DNA from: a bacterium
GTDB lineage: Bacteria > SZUA-182 > SZUA-191
Reading direction: 5' to 3'
DNA: 11,600 nt
Assembly (NCBI GenBank): GCA_003230535.1
Contig: QIEW01000115.1
Span: 1 to 11,600 of the forward strand
Shown here: positions 1 through 5,752 of the stretch, one piece after another
Numbering within the stretch: position 1 is the stretch's first letter
Layout: each line of letters opens with the position of its first letter
Program-made: the position numbers and the translations under genes
Notes under the pieces: generated by a model
What the model saw: the letters and a program-made list of their open reading frames with translations, nothing else
What the model was told of the DNA's origin: nothing
Databases searched by the model: none

Positions 1-414
1 AGCGCCATCATAATCGGTCTGCTGGCGGGAGTTGTGGTAGTGTTTTCGGTGGAGTTCATCGACAAAAAACTCAAAATAGACGATCCCGTAGGGGCCATCT
101 CCGTACATGGCGTCTGCGGAGCCTTCGGTACCCTGATGGTGGGCCTGTTTGCTGAGGCGGCTTATGGGGAAGCCAGCGGCGCAGGCGCGGTCAACGGATT
201 GTTTTTCGGCGGGGGTATCCAGCCCTTCATTACACAATTGATCGGCGTAGCTGCGGTGATGGCCTGGACTTTGGGATGCGCCTTTATCCTGTTTTATATC
301 TTGAAGGCGACGGTAGGTCTGCGGGTCAGCCGCGATGAAGAGTTGCGCGGGTTGGATGTCGAAGAACACGGCATGGAGTCGTATGCTGGTTTCCAGATTT
401 TTGTCACCCAATAA
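1..414 (+). CDS. amtB: Ammonium channel AmtB, C-terminal part (5' end outside window)
   Basis: This is the last ~137 codons of an Amt/Rh-family ammonium channel, an inner-membrane trimer that conducts ammonia/ammonium. The frame is open from base 1, so the gene begins upstream of the window; an internal GTG at 34 is not a credible start. The sequence [10 protein letters not shown] (visible codons 34-43) is the signature of the late pore helix, and its His (bases 106-108) matches the second of the twin pore histidines (His318 in E. coli AmtB). Two further hydrophobic helices follow, then a cytoplasmic tail containing [20 protein letters not shown], typical of the AmtB tail that responds to P-II docking. 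The stop TAA lies 26 bases before the P-II start, as in standard amtB-glnK operons. The family assignment is firm; transport specificity is inferred from the family. Confidence 0.95.
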   Translation, partial: SAIIIGLLAGVVVVFSVEFIDKKLKIDDPVGAISVHGVCGAFGTLMVGLFAEAAYGEASGAGAVNGLFFGGGIQPFITQLIGVAAVMAWTLGCAFILFYILKATVGLRVSRDEELRGLDVEEHGMESYAGFQIFVTQ

Positions 415-440
415 TGCCAGCTAATAAAGGAGTAATAGTT

Positions 441-782
441 ATGAAACTAATAGTTGCTTATATCCAGCCGCATAAGCTCAATGACGTAAAGCAGGCATTG
501 TATGCGGCGGGAGTACATAAGATGTCGGTTACCAATGCCTTAGGCTGCGGCCAACAGAAGGGTTTTCATGAGACATACCGCGGAGTGGATATTGAGGTAA
601 ACCTGCTGAAAAAGGTGCGCCTGGAAATCGCTGTGAATGATGGGTTTGTTCAGCCCACAGTAGATGCTATTGTAGAAGGCGCACGCACGGGTAATATCGG
701 CGACGGTAAAATATTGATACTGGATCTCTCCCGCTGTATCCGTATCCGCACCGGCGAGGAGGGTAATGAAGCTATAGGCTAG
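441..782 (+). CDS. glnK: P-II family nitrogen regulatory protein (GlnK/GlnB-like)
   Basis: A 113-residue P-II signal protein, full family length. P-II trimers sense 2-oxoglutarate and ATP/ADP and, when encoded beside amtB, normally plug the AmtB pore. Landmarks are [15 protein letters not shown] at the N-terminus, the T-loop from about residue 37 ([11 protein letters not shown]), the B-loop TGNIGDGKI (83-91) and the C-terminal RIRTGEEG. The ATG at 441 is chosen over the ATG at 414 because it gives the exact family N-terminus and has AAAGGAG (426-432) upstream. Aligned to E. coli GlnB by eye, the uridylylated Tyr51 is replaced by Ile (GVDIEV), although Tyr46 is kept, so classical uridylylation is unlikely. 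The last codons are duplicated as a 17-bp tandem repeat immediately downstream. Family call is firm; the AmtB partnership is inferred from context. Confidence 0.95.
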   Translation: MKLIVAYIQPHKLNDVKQALYAAGVHKMSVTNALGCGQQKGFHETYRGVDIEVNLLKKVRLEIAVNDGFVQPTVDAIVEGARTGNIGDGKILILDLSRCIRIRTGEEGNEAIG

Positions 783-799
783 ATGAAGCTATAGGCTAG
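766..799 (+). repeat. 17-bp perfect tandem duplication at the P-II stop codon
   Basis: The unit ATGAAGCTATAGGCTAG occurs at 766-782 and again, unchanged, at 783-799. The first copy is the end of the P-II gene, including its TAG stop; the second is noncoding and runs into the CTAG border of the palindromic element that follows. It looks like a recent local duplication. Confidence 0.9.
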
Positions 800-962
800 T
801 GTCGTGTAAAGCATAAATTATCGTATGTCTTCCCCCTCACCTCAATCCTCTCCCCCGGGGGAGAGGAAGCTTAAGTTCCTTCTCCCCTGGGGGAGAAGGT
901 TAGGATGAGGGGGATTAAACAACCAATGAATTTATGACATTTTAAAGTTGACGCAACACTAG
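796..962. repeat. MITE-like palindromic element between the P-II gene and its terminator
   Basis: A ~167-bp noncoding element flanked by CTAG on both sides (796-799 and 959-962). Its ends are imperfect inverted repeats: CTAGTGTCGTG at the left against CTAGTGTTGCGTCAAC read on the other strand at the right, with CATAAATT also shared. The middle holds a long inverted repeat, about 831-868 against about 872-914, built of CCCCTCACCTCAATCCTCTC and its near-complement ending GGATGAGGGGG. Each arm also folds on itself (CTCCCCCGGGGGAG). The TA dinucleotides inside the borders would suit a TA-targeting transposase, but no transposase is present here. Being a dispersed repeat is inferred from its form. 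Confidence 0.75.
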
Positions 963-980
963 AGCACAGCCTATCTCATC

Positions 981-1021
981 AAAAGGCCGGGGTCAGTTTG
1001 TTATTCTGACCTTGGCCTTTT
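981..1021 (+). terminator. Rho-independent terminator of the amtB-P-II operon
   Basis: AAAAGGCCGGGGTCAG (981-996) pairs with CTGACCTTGGCCTTTT (1006-1021) across a 9-base loop, with only two G-U wobbles. The stem ends in a T run, then GTGTAAATA. The structure lies ~200 bases after the P-II stop only because the palindromic element sits between them. Confidence 0.85.
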
Positions 1022-1296
1022 GTGTAAATAAGGATAATCTCCTGAATTATTCGGGTGATATAATCGAACGCTAAAAATTTGGGGATTATCCTGGTTTTTG
1101 CCCAAAATTATCGTGCGCCGCATTATTTATTAACCCGGATTATTCATAAATTCACGGTAAACATTAATGATGTTATTTGAATACAAGTGCTTATATAATA
1201 ACGGTCAAAAAACAAATTTTTCATACAAATTACCGAAAACTTCCGCTGTGGAAGCGACCAACTCCGAGCGTGTTTATGATCCCGAATTTAAAGTAT
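1022..1296. other. AT-rich noncoding spacer with an inverted repeat
   Basis: No convincing coding sequence on either strand. The clearest structure is AGGATAATCTCC (1031-1042) facing GGGGATTATCCT (1081-1092), complementary at 11 of 12 positions with a 38-base spacer. Minor dyads include CTTCCGCTGTGGAAG (about 1240-1254). A TATAAT at 1194-1199 lacks a properly spaced -35. Confidence 0.5.
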
Positions 1297-1324
1297 TTGA
1301 CATAAATTAACAATTGATTATACT
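1297..1324 (+). promoter_or_regulatory. Sigma70-type promoter upstream of the nitroreductase remnant
   Basis: A consensus -35 box TTGACA (1297-1302), a 16-bp spacer and a near-consensus -10 box TATACT (1319-1324). Transcription would start near 1331, about 100 bases before the nitroreductase ATG. This is read from sequence only. Confidence 0.6.
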
Positions 1325-1332
1325 AATCTATA

Positions 1333-1344
1333 AGATTATAATCT
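1333..1344. promoter_or_regulatory. Operator-like palindrome just downstream of the -10 box
   Basis: AGATTATAATCT is a perfect 12-bp palindrome directly downstream of the TATACT box, overlapping the expected transcription start. Its position suits a repressor site, but AT-rich DNA yields such palindromes by chance. Confidence 0.3.
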
Positions 1345-1427
1345 ATAAAGGTAAATTAGAAGCCAGCCTCAGTGGAAGGTGTGTATTTTCCTATAACCTG
1401 CAATTCTTCCTTAGAAAGATAAGCTTT

Positions 1428-1921
1428 ATGGATGAGAAACTGCGAATTTTTTACGAACTGTTTGATCGGCGGCGGAGCGTAAGGGAATACCAAAATCGTG
1501 AGATAGAACCGGAGAAACTCTCCCGGATACTGGAAATAGCCCGTCGGGCGCCCAGCGCCGCTAATCGCCAGCCCTGGAAGTTTATTATCCTGCCCAAGAG
1601 TGATCGGGAAGCCTTTGACAGGGAGGGGTGGTAATCTTAGCCTGTGCCGATGCAAGTCAAGCCTGGACAAGGCGGTGGGATAATATAAATTATTCGTGGG
1701 TGGATGTGGCTATTGCGGTGACCGATATGCTGGCGGCGGCCACTGCTGAGGGTTTGGGCAGCTGTTGGGTAGCCGCCTTCGACCCAGTGCGGAGACGTTT
1801 GCAGCTTCCCCCGCATCTTTATCCGGTAGCGCTGGTTACCCTGGGCTATCCTCCCACTCCCCTAATCCATGAGGACAAACCACGAAAACCCCAAACAGAG
1901 TTGTTTGAGTATCGGGGATAG
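1428..1921 (+). pseudogene. Nitroreductase-family FMN oxidoreductase broken by an internal deletion
   Basis: Two reading frames carry the two halves of one nitroreductase-fold flavoprotein (NAD(P)H- and FMN-dependent reductase). The first, from ATG 1428 to the TAA at 1632-1634, has the N-terminal signature RRRSVREY and the FMN-contact segment APSAANRQPWKF. The second, from about 1628 in another frame to TAG 1919-1921, resumes at VVILACAD and holds the C-terminal signature AEGLGSCWVAAFDP and the usual VTLGYP ending. In intact relatives roughly 15-20 residues lie between QPWKF...DREAF and the VVI strand; here they are missing and the frame shifts. The product would be a 68-residue fragment. A promoter with near-consensus boxes precedes it, so the gene was probably active until recently. 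An assembly error is the alternative to true decay. Confidence 0.8.
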
Positions 1922-1997
1922 GGCGTAAGCCTTTGCCAAAGAGAGGTGAGCCCCCGGTATCCGGGAAAACCAAGGTTGGCGAATTAAACGTGGCGTT

Positions 1998-2033
1998 GAG
2001 CAACCATTGCCGGTAGAGGTGGTAATGGCTTAA
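1998..2033 (+). pseudogene. Remnant: 3' end of a lost DUF2283 gene
   Basis: These 36 bases match the last 36 bases of the intact DUF2283 gene (2897-2932) at 32 positions by eye, including the run CCATTGCCGGTAGAGGTGGT and an equivalent stop. Translated they read QPLPVEVVMA then stop, against QPLPVEVVVA in the intact gene. The homology fades upstream, where the sequence from 1922 is noncoding apart from a small hairpin (CCCGGTATCCGGG, 1953-1965). This shows that a second, diverged copy of the DUF2283 gene once stood here. Confidence 0.7.
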
Positions 2034-2085
2034 ACTGATTTTACGGCTGGAATAAGATTTTAAGACACTATAAAAGCTAGATACG

Positions 2086-2296
2086 ATGGCCAGTTCGCTA
2101 GAAGTACGAAAGGAGACGCCTGAACGCTTTATTGACCGCTGGGTGACTGTTCAACGCCTGCTCACCGGTACCTCATCGCTTACTTCCTCTGGAGACTCTG
2201 GTGTTAACACACCGGGAGCTTGAAGGGCGCTTGGCTATTGGCGACCAATTCATTGCAGAAATCCTGGAGAAGGGAGAGCTCCTGTATGCTGCCTAA
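2086..2296 (+). pseudogene. MNT-type nucleotidyltransferase antitoxin remnant
   Basis: This looks like the collapsed antitoxin gene of an MNT/HEPN module. From ATG 2086 the frame reads MASSLEVRKETPERFIDRW, a common start of these minimal nucleotidyltransferases. Another frame, ending at TAA 2294-2296, reads LVLTHRELEGRLAIGDQF followed by IAEILEKGELLYAA, the typical C-terminus of the same family. The catalytic core (a GS motif followed by DxD) is absent, so the middle of the gene has been deleted. The end overlaps the start of the HEPN remnant by 11 bases, as in intact translationally coupled pairs. The identification rests on remembered family sequences, not a search. Confidence 0.6.
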
Positions 2297-2426
2297 GGAG
2301 TCTCTCTCTATCCTGCGGATTGGCTGTGTATCGCCGAGAAAGACCTAAAAACGGGCGGAGATGTTACTTGAGGATGACGATCCAGAGATGGCAGGATTTT
2401 GCCTCCAGCGGGCGGTGGTGGGGTAG
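2286..2426 (+). pseudogene. HEPN-domain toxin remnant (partner of the MNT remnant)
   Basis: The ATG at 2286 starts MLPKESL and the sequence then jumps between three frames: PADWLCIAEKDLK (about 2311-2347), then RAEMLLEDDDPEMAGFCLQ followed by RAV (about 2353-2415). Joined, these give the first ~45 residues of a HEPN protein, including the familiar WLxIAEKDL and GFCLQ(Q)AVEK segments. The first shift sits in the TCTCTCTC run (2299-2306), where removing one TC restores the frame. The second sits in the A5 run at 2347-2351, where removing one A restores it. The catalytic RxxxxH region and the rest of the domain are gone, and a TAG at 2424-2426 closes the remnant. HEPN toxins of this type are RNases neutralised by their MNT partner. 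Confidence 0.65.
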
Positions 2427-2732
2427 ATGGAGATATACTTTGAAGTAAAGACCCCGCTAAATGTGGAGATAAGAACCACAAAGCAATATTGGAAATACCT
2501 TATTGATAAGAAACATCGGGTCATGCAGGAGAAAGAGGATATTGTTATTCAGACCCTAAATAGTCCTGATGAGATTAGAAAAAGCAAGATTGATGACAAT
2601 ATTTTCCTGTATTACAAACAATTTGATAGGTTATACTGTGTAATAGCCAAGCATATGGGGCAAAAGGGGTATTTAATAACCGCATATCCCACCGATAGAG
2701 TAAAGGAGGGGGAGGTAATATGGATAAAGTAA
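2427..2732 (+). CDS. Small BECR-nuclease-like protein, predicted toxin of a pair with DUF2283
   Basis: A 101-residue soluble protein without signal peptide or membrane segment. It resembles the small proteins annotated as DUF4258 or phage-Barnase-EndoU-Colicin-RelE-like (PBECR) nucleases: H30 in the KKHRVM segment, the LNSPDEIRKSK segment (44-54), a strand with VIAKHM (72-77), and a conserved GYLITAYPTDRVKEGEVIW ending (81-99). In such folds the His and the ITAY Thr region are candidate active-site elements; that is inference. The gene starts one base after the stop of the HEPN remnant (TAGATGG) with only a weak G-rich ribosome site. It overlaps the following DUF2283 gene by 13 bases, which suggests coupled translation and a toxin-antitoxin-like unit. 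The exact family is uncertain. Confidence 0.7.
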   Translation: MEIYFEVKTPLNVEIRTTKQYWKYLIDKKHRVMQEKEDIVIQTLNSPDEIRKSKIDDNIFLYYKQFDRLYCVIAKHMGQKGYLITAYPTDRVKEGEVIWIK

Positions 2733-2932
2733 TGGTCTATTATCATAAAAATACTGATACTATGGATATATGGTTTGGCAATCCCGAGGATGAGTATATC
2801 TGTGAAGAGGCAGGAGAGGGAATTATATTAAAGAAAAACAAGCAGGGCCAGGTTATCGGCATAGAAAAACTTTATGTTGCTAAGACTTTGGGCATTAAGC
2901 AGCCATTGCCGGTAGAGGTGGTAGTGGCTTGA
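2720..2932 (+). CDS. DUF2283 family protein, predicted antitoxin-like partner
   Basis: A 70-residue protein with the DUF2283 pattern: a strand followed by TDTMDIWFG (13-21), then GEGIILKKNKQGQVIGIEKL (32-51). This corresponds to the family's YDxxxDALYI ... PGVxLDxDxxGxxVGIEIL. The biochemical role of DUF2283 is unknown. These proteins are often encoded directly after small nuclease-like proteins, as here. The start at 2720 is preferred over the ATG at 2732 because AGGAGGGGGAGG lies directly upstream; it overlaps the previous gene by 13 bases. A degraded copy of the 3' end lies ~900 bases upstream (1998-2033), showing that this small gene has been duplicated or moved locally. An antitoxin role is inference from gene arrangement. 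Confidence 0.8.
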   Translation: MDKVMVYYHKNTDTMDIWFGNPEDEYICEEAGEGIILKKNKQGQVIGIEKLYVAKTLGIKQPLPVEVVVA

Positions 2933-3065
2933 GGTGGCGCTGTGGTGGCGGGAATGGACTGCCAGGCGCTGGTATCCTGAATGAGGCGACTAAATGCGCC
3001 GCAGTGTCTATAATGAAAACTTATCTTAGTCATTCACTACAGATTTGTGAACACGGTTAATTATA

Positions 3066-3365
3066 TTGCTTACTATACCAACGAGGATCGCAGAAGGCAT
3101 TATCATAAAACCTATAGGGGGCAGGGTCATAGAATTCGTAATTCAGTATGAAACAAAGGTTGGTGAGCGGTGGTTTCCAGTGGTAAGATTTGATGCCTCA
3201 CATGGGTTTCCTCACAGAGACCTGCTTGATGCTCAGGGTAATGTTGAGAAACAGAGGCTCTCTTTTCGGGATTATAATGAGGCGCTGGCTTATGCCGAGG
3301 CCGACATCAATTTGAATTGGATGAGGTATAAACGGCGACTTATTAAAGGGGGGCAGGGAAAATGA
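3066..3365 (+). CDS. DUF7718-like small protein, possibly frameshifted at its N-terminus
   Basis: A 99-residue protein of unknown function with a pattern I associate with DUF7718: GRVIEFVIQYETKVGERW (19-36), then VVRFDASHGFPHRDLLDAQG (39-58) and an acidic helical C-terminus with basic end. No signal peptide. The TTG at 3066 is the only start in this frame after the stop at 3048-3050, and it has no good ribosome site. A plausible N-terminus lies in the next frame from GTG 3047 (NYIAYYTNEDRRRHYHKTYRG) and would join GRVIEFV exactly if the G5 run at 3117-3121 had one G fewer. The gene may thus be frameshifted, or the run misread. It overlaps the following gene (ATGA), so both are probably translated together. 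Family name is tentative. Confidence 0.6.
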   Translation: MLTIPTRIAEGIIIKPIGGRVIEFVIQYETKVGERWFPVVRFDASHGFPHRDLLDAQGNVEKQRLSFRDYNEALAYAEADINLNWMRYKRRLIKGGQGK

Positions 3366-3634
3366 CCAATGAGGAGATGTTCATAAAGAATCATATGCTC
3401 CATACTGAATTCGCTCTTTATCTGGTGGAGCATCCACAGATGGGGAAGAAGATACCTCCCGAGAGTATAGTGGTACTCTTGCCCGATAACGATCCCGAGC
3501 TCTGTGAAAAAAATATAAAGATTGCCCGGCAAAACGGAGAAGCAGGCCAGTCTATAGTCTATGTACATATCAAAAAGGTTAGACCACCCCGCTCCAGAAT
3601 AGTAGAACCAACACTAGCAGTCGGTCAATCTTGA
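3362..3634 (+). CDS. DUF5647-like small protein
   Basis: A 90-residue protein resembling DUF5647, a family of unknown function. The recognisable stretch is EFALYLVEHPQMGKKIPPES (16-35), then IVVLLPDNDPELCEKNIKIA (36-55), then a VYVHIKKVRPPRSRIVEP ending. The arrangement suggests a small alpha/beta protein, cytosolic, with no metal-binding cluster (a single Cys). Its ATG overlaps the stop of the preceding gene (ATGA), and GGGGGGCAGGGA upstream provides a G-rich ribosome site. Tight overlap with a DUF7718-like gene, next to remnants and members of toxin-antitoxin-type pairs, makes a two-gene accessory module likely, but I know of no demonstrated function. The next gene starts 101 bases later. 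Confidence 0.65.
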   Translation: MTNEEMFIKNHMLHTEFALYLVEHPQMGKKIPPESIVVLLPDNDPELCEKNIKIARQNGEAGQSIVYVHIKKVRPPRSRIVEPTLAVGQS

Positions 3635-3735
3635 CTTGATGAAAGGCTACCCGATTATTCAGGGAAGCCGAGAGGTTTTAGCATAAGATTAAATTTACTG
3701 ACTGAGATATTACTAAACTTTGGGAGTTTTAAACT

Positions 3736-5736
3736 ATGAAAACCAGAGCAGCTAAGTTTCCACCTTCACCGTCTGAGCTGGAGCGGGATTTTAATGATTT
3801 TCTGAGCAAGAAATATGACGGGGCAGTAAGAGTAGGCAGCGTCCTCCCAATGCCTAAGGGAGAGGACTTAACAGAGGAAGGCGATCAAGAGGAAAGTAAG
3901 CCTGTCCAGATCCGGTTTGACATGAAACCGGAGGAACTGGAAGCTTATCTTAATAAGTTTGTGATCAAGCAGGTGGACGCCAAAGAAGTCCTGGCTACCA
4001 AGATTTGTACCCATTTTCAGCGGGCCAAGCTTCCTGCTGAAGGCGAGCCGGTAGGAAATATAAAAAATAACATTATGCTTGTTGGCCCGACCGGTGTAGG
4101 GAAGACCTTTCTACTAAAACTCATTGCCACCAAACTGGGAGTGCCTTTTGTAAAAGGGGATGCCACCAAGTTTTCTGAAACCGGTTATGTAGGCGGCGAT
4201 GTGGAGCAATTGGTCCGGGACTTGGTTCATGAGGCTAAGGGGAATATTGAGTTGGCTGAATTTGGGATTATTTATCTGGATGAGATTGATAAAATTGCCG
4301 CCAGTAATTCAGCTGTCGGGCCTGATGTCTCCCGCACCGGCGTTCAACGTACCTTGCTTAAGTTGATGGAAGATACTGAAGTTGACCTTAAGGTGCCTCA
4401 TGATTTAGCCTCCCAACTGGAAGCGGCGTTAAAATTCCAGAAAACCGGTAAGATGGAGCATAAAAAGGTAAATACTAAAAATATCTTGTTTATTGTGAGT
4501 GGAGCCTTCAATGGTTTGGAGGATATCATCAAACGCAGGTTGAACAAGCAAGGCATAGGTTTTGGAGCACACCTCGAAGCCAGGGAAGAGGAGAGGCTGC
4601 ATTATCTCCTCCAGGTTAAATCCGAGGACCTGATTACCTATGGCTTTGAATCGGAATTTATCGGCCGACTTCCGGTAGTAGTGGTGTTGGAAGATTTAGA
4701 GGAAGAGGATCTCTATCAAATCCTTAGAAATCCCAACTGTTCCGTTGTTGCGAGCAAAAAACGGGACTTTAAAGCTTACGGCATTGACCTTAAATTTGAG
4801 GATGAGGTATTTAGGGAAATTGCTCATATCGCTTCCCAAAGCAAGATAGGAGCCCGAGGGTTAGTTAGTGTTTTGGAGCGGATATTGCTTAAGTTTGAAA
4901 AAAAGCTCCCGTCTACCTCCATCCGGCATCTAGTGGTTACTAAGGCGATGCTTGATAATCCTGTAGGAGAACTCGAAAAACTCCTTGAAAATAAGGATGA
5001 TCCGACACAGCAGGAAGCCTATAAGCGACTACTGGGTTTAGAGAGAGAACAGGTAGCCCAAGCGATAGAAGAATATGCTCAACACGGATTCCTTGACAAG
5101 AAAGGATTCCTTCTCCCATTGACGGAGGAGCGGGTCAGAATAGCTGCGGAGCGGGCGGTTGCTGCGGATAAAAAGCCGGAGACAGTGTGCGAGGATATCT
5201 GGCAGATAGAACAACAAGTGCGCGAAGCGGAAGAAAAGTTTTTACAGCTTTATAATTTGCGGGTTCGTTTCACTCCGGAGGCCGTAGACCTTATAATTCA
5301 GAGCATATTTACCGCCGATTTTCAGGTGGGGGATTTCTGCCGCCAGGTGCTCAGGAATTATCAGCACGGATTGAAACTCATCAGCGACAACAGTGATATC
5401 CAGGAGTTCATCATTACCAGAGAAGGGATTGAAAACCCTGAAGTTTATCTCAATAAGCTGATCAAAAAAATATTTCGGCGAGCAGCACAGCGAGCAGTAT
5501 ACCAACAAACCAAAACCTCAGGCAAATTCATAGGATATTTTCCTACCCCTTCGGGAGTCCGGCCTATACTATACTTATACCAACTTGCAATCAAACATAT
5601 ACGATATCATATAGGATGTTTCGGCCTGTCTCAGGCCGAAACTACTAAAGGGGCGCCGCTACTCTTAAAACCTTTCGGCTTGAGACAAGCCGAAACATCA
5701 AGAAAAAGATCAAGACAAGCAAGTAGAAAGATGTAG
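3736..5736 (+). CDS. ClpX-like AAA+ unfoldase lacking the zinc-binding domain, with long C-terminal extension
   Basis: A 666-residue ATPase whose residues ~65-410 align with the ClpX AAA+ module: Walker A GPTGVGKT (117-124), GYVGGDVE with the GYVG pore-1 loop (150-153), Walker B IIYLDEID (178-185), arginine-finger segment EFIGRLP (307-313) and sensor-2 GARGL (372-376). The ClpP-docking IGF loop is kept (QGIGFGA, 272-278), so delivery of substrates to ClpP is plausible. The N-terminal ~60 residues are acidic and have no Cys4 zinc finger. Residues ~410-580 form an extra domain; FTPEAVDLI (512-520) looks like a weak repeat of the ClpX small subdomain. The last ~70 residues run through a palindromic DNA repeat and are probably not native. 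ClpX proper is ~420 residues. GGGAG (3722-3726) precedes the ATG. This is not the housekeeping clpX; its substrates are unknown. Confidence 0.85.
   Translation: MKTRAAKFPPSPSELERDFNDFLSKKYDGAVRVGSVLPMPKGEDLTEEGDQEESKPVQIRFDMKPEELEAYLNKFVIKQVDAKEVLATKICTHFQRAKLPAEGEPVGNIKNNIMLVGPTGVGKTFLLKLIATKLGVPFVKGDATKFSETGYVGGDVEQLVRDLVHEAKGNIELAEFGIIYLDEIDKIAASNSAVGPDVSRTGVQRTLLKLMEDTEVDLKVPHDLASQLEAALKFQKTGKMEHKKVNTKNILFIVSGAFNGLEDIIKRRLNKQGIGFGAHLEAREEERLHYLLQVKSEDLITYGFESEFIGRLPVVVVLEDLEEEDLYQILRNPNCSVVASKKRDFKAYGIDLKFEDEVFREIAHIASQSKIGARGLVSVLERILLKFEKKLPSTSIRHLVVTKAMLDNPVGELEKLLENKDDPTQQEAYKRLLGLEREQVAQAIEEYAQHGFLDKKGFLLPLTEERVRIAAERAVAADKKPETVCEDIWQIEQQVREAEEKFLQLYNLRVRFTPEAVDLIIQSIFTADFQVGDFCRQVLRNYQHGLKLISDNSDIQEFIITREGIENPEVYLNKLIKKIFRRAAQRAVYQQTKTSGKFIGYFPTPSGVRPILYLYQLAIKHIRYHIGCFGLSQAETTKGAPLLLKPFGLRQAETSRKRSRQASRKM
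5610..5701. repeat. Double-hairpin palindromic repeat inside the 3' end of the ClpX-like gene
   Basis: Two hairpins, TTTCGGCCTG-TCT-CAGGCCGAAA (about 5619-5641) and TTTCGGCTTG-AGA-CAAGCCGAAA (about 5674-5696), lie in opposite orientation around GGGGCGCC. Each is the reverse complement of the other except for one pair that differs in a compensatory way (C-G in the first, T-A in the second), and GATG/CATC flanks both. The whole unit is therefore an inverted repeat made of inverted repeats, the form of a mobile palindromic repeat. It is translated as residues ~626-655 of the preceding gene. Confidence 0.75.
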
Positions 5737-5752
5737 AAAGATGTAGAAAGAT
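5723..5752 (+). repeat. Three tandem copies of a 10-bp unit at the ClpX-like stop
   Basis: GTAGAAAGAT is repeated exactly three times (5723-5732, 5733-5742, 5743-5752). The stop codon of the ClpX-like gene (5734-5736) falls in the second copy. A change in copy number would alter the reading frame or stop position. Confidence 0.9.

Noticed and set aside
766-1021. CRISPR-like or tRNA structure in the repeat-rich spacer
   Set aside because: The repeats are inverted, not regularly spaced direct repeats, and no tRNA cloverleaf or T-loop GTTCRA consensus fits.
3013-3060. 15-codon frame starting MKTYLSHSLQ just before the DUF7718-like gene
   Set aside because: It is very short, has no ribosome site, and overlaps the upstream frame that better explains the N-terminus of the next gene.
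5242-5508. Reverse-strand open frame of 88 codons inside the ClpX-like gene
   Set aside because: It lies opposite a conserved, well-supported coding region and shows no recognisable motif; it is a shadow frame.
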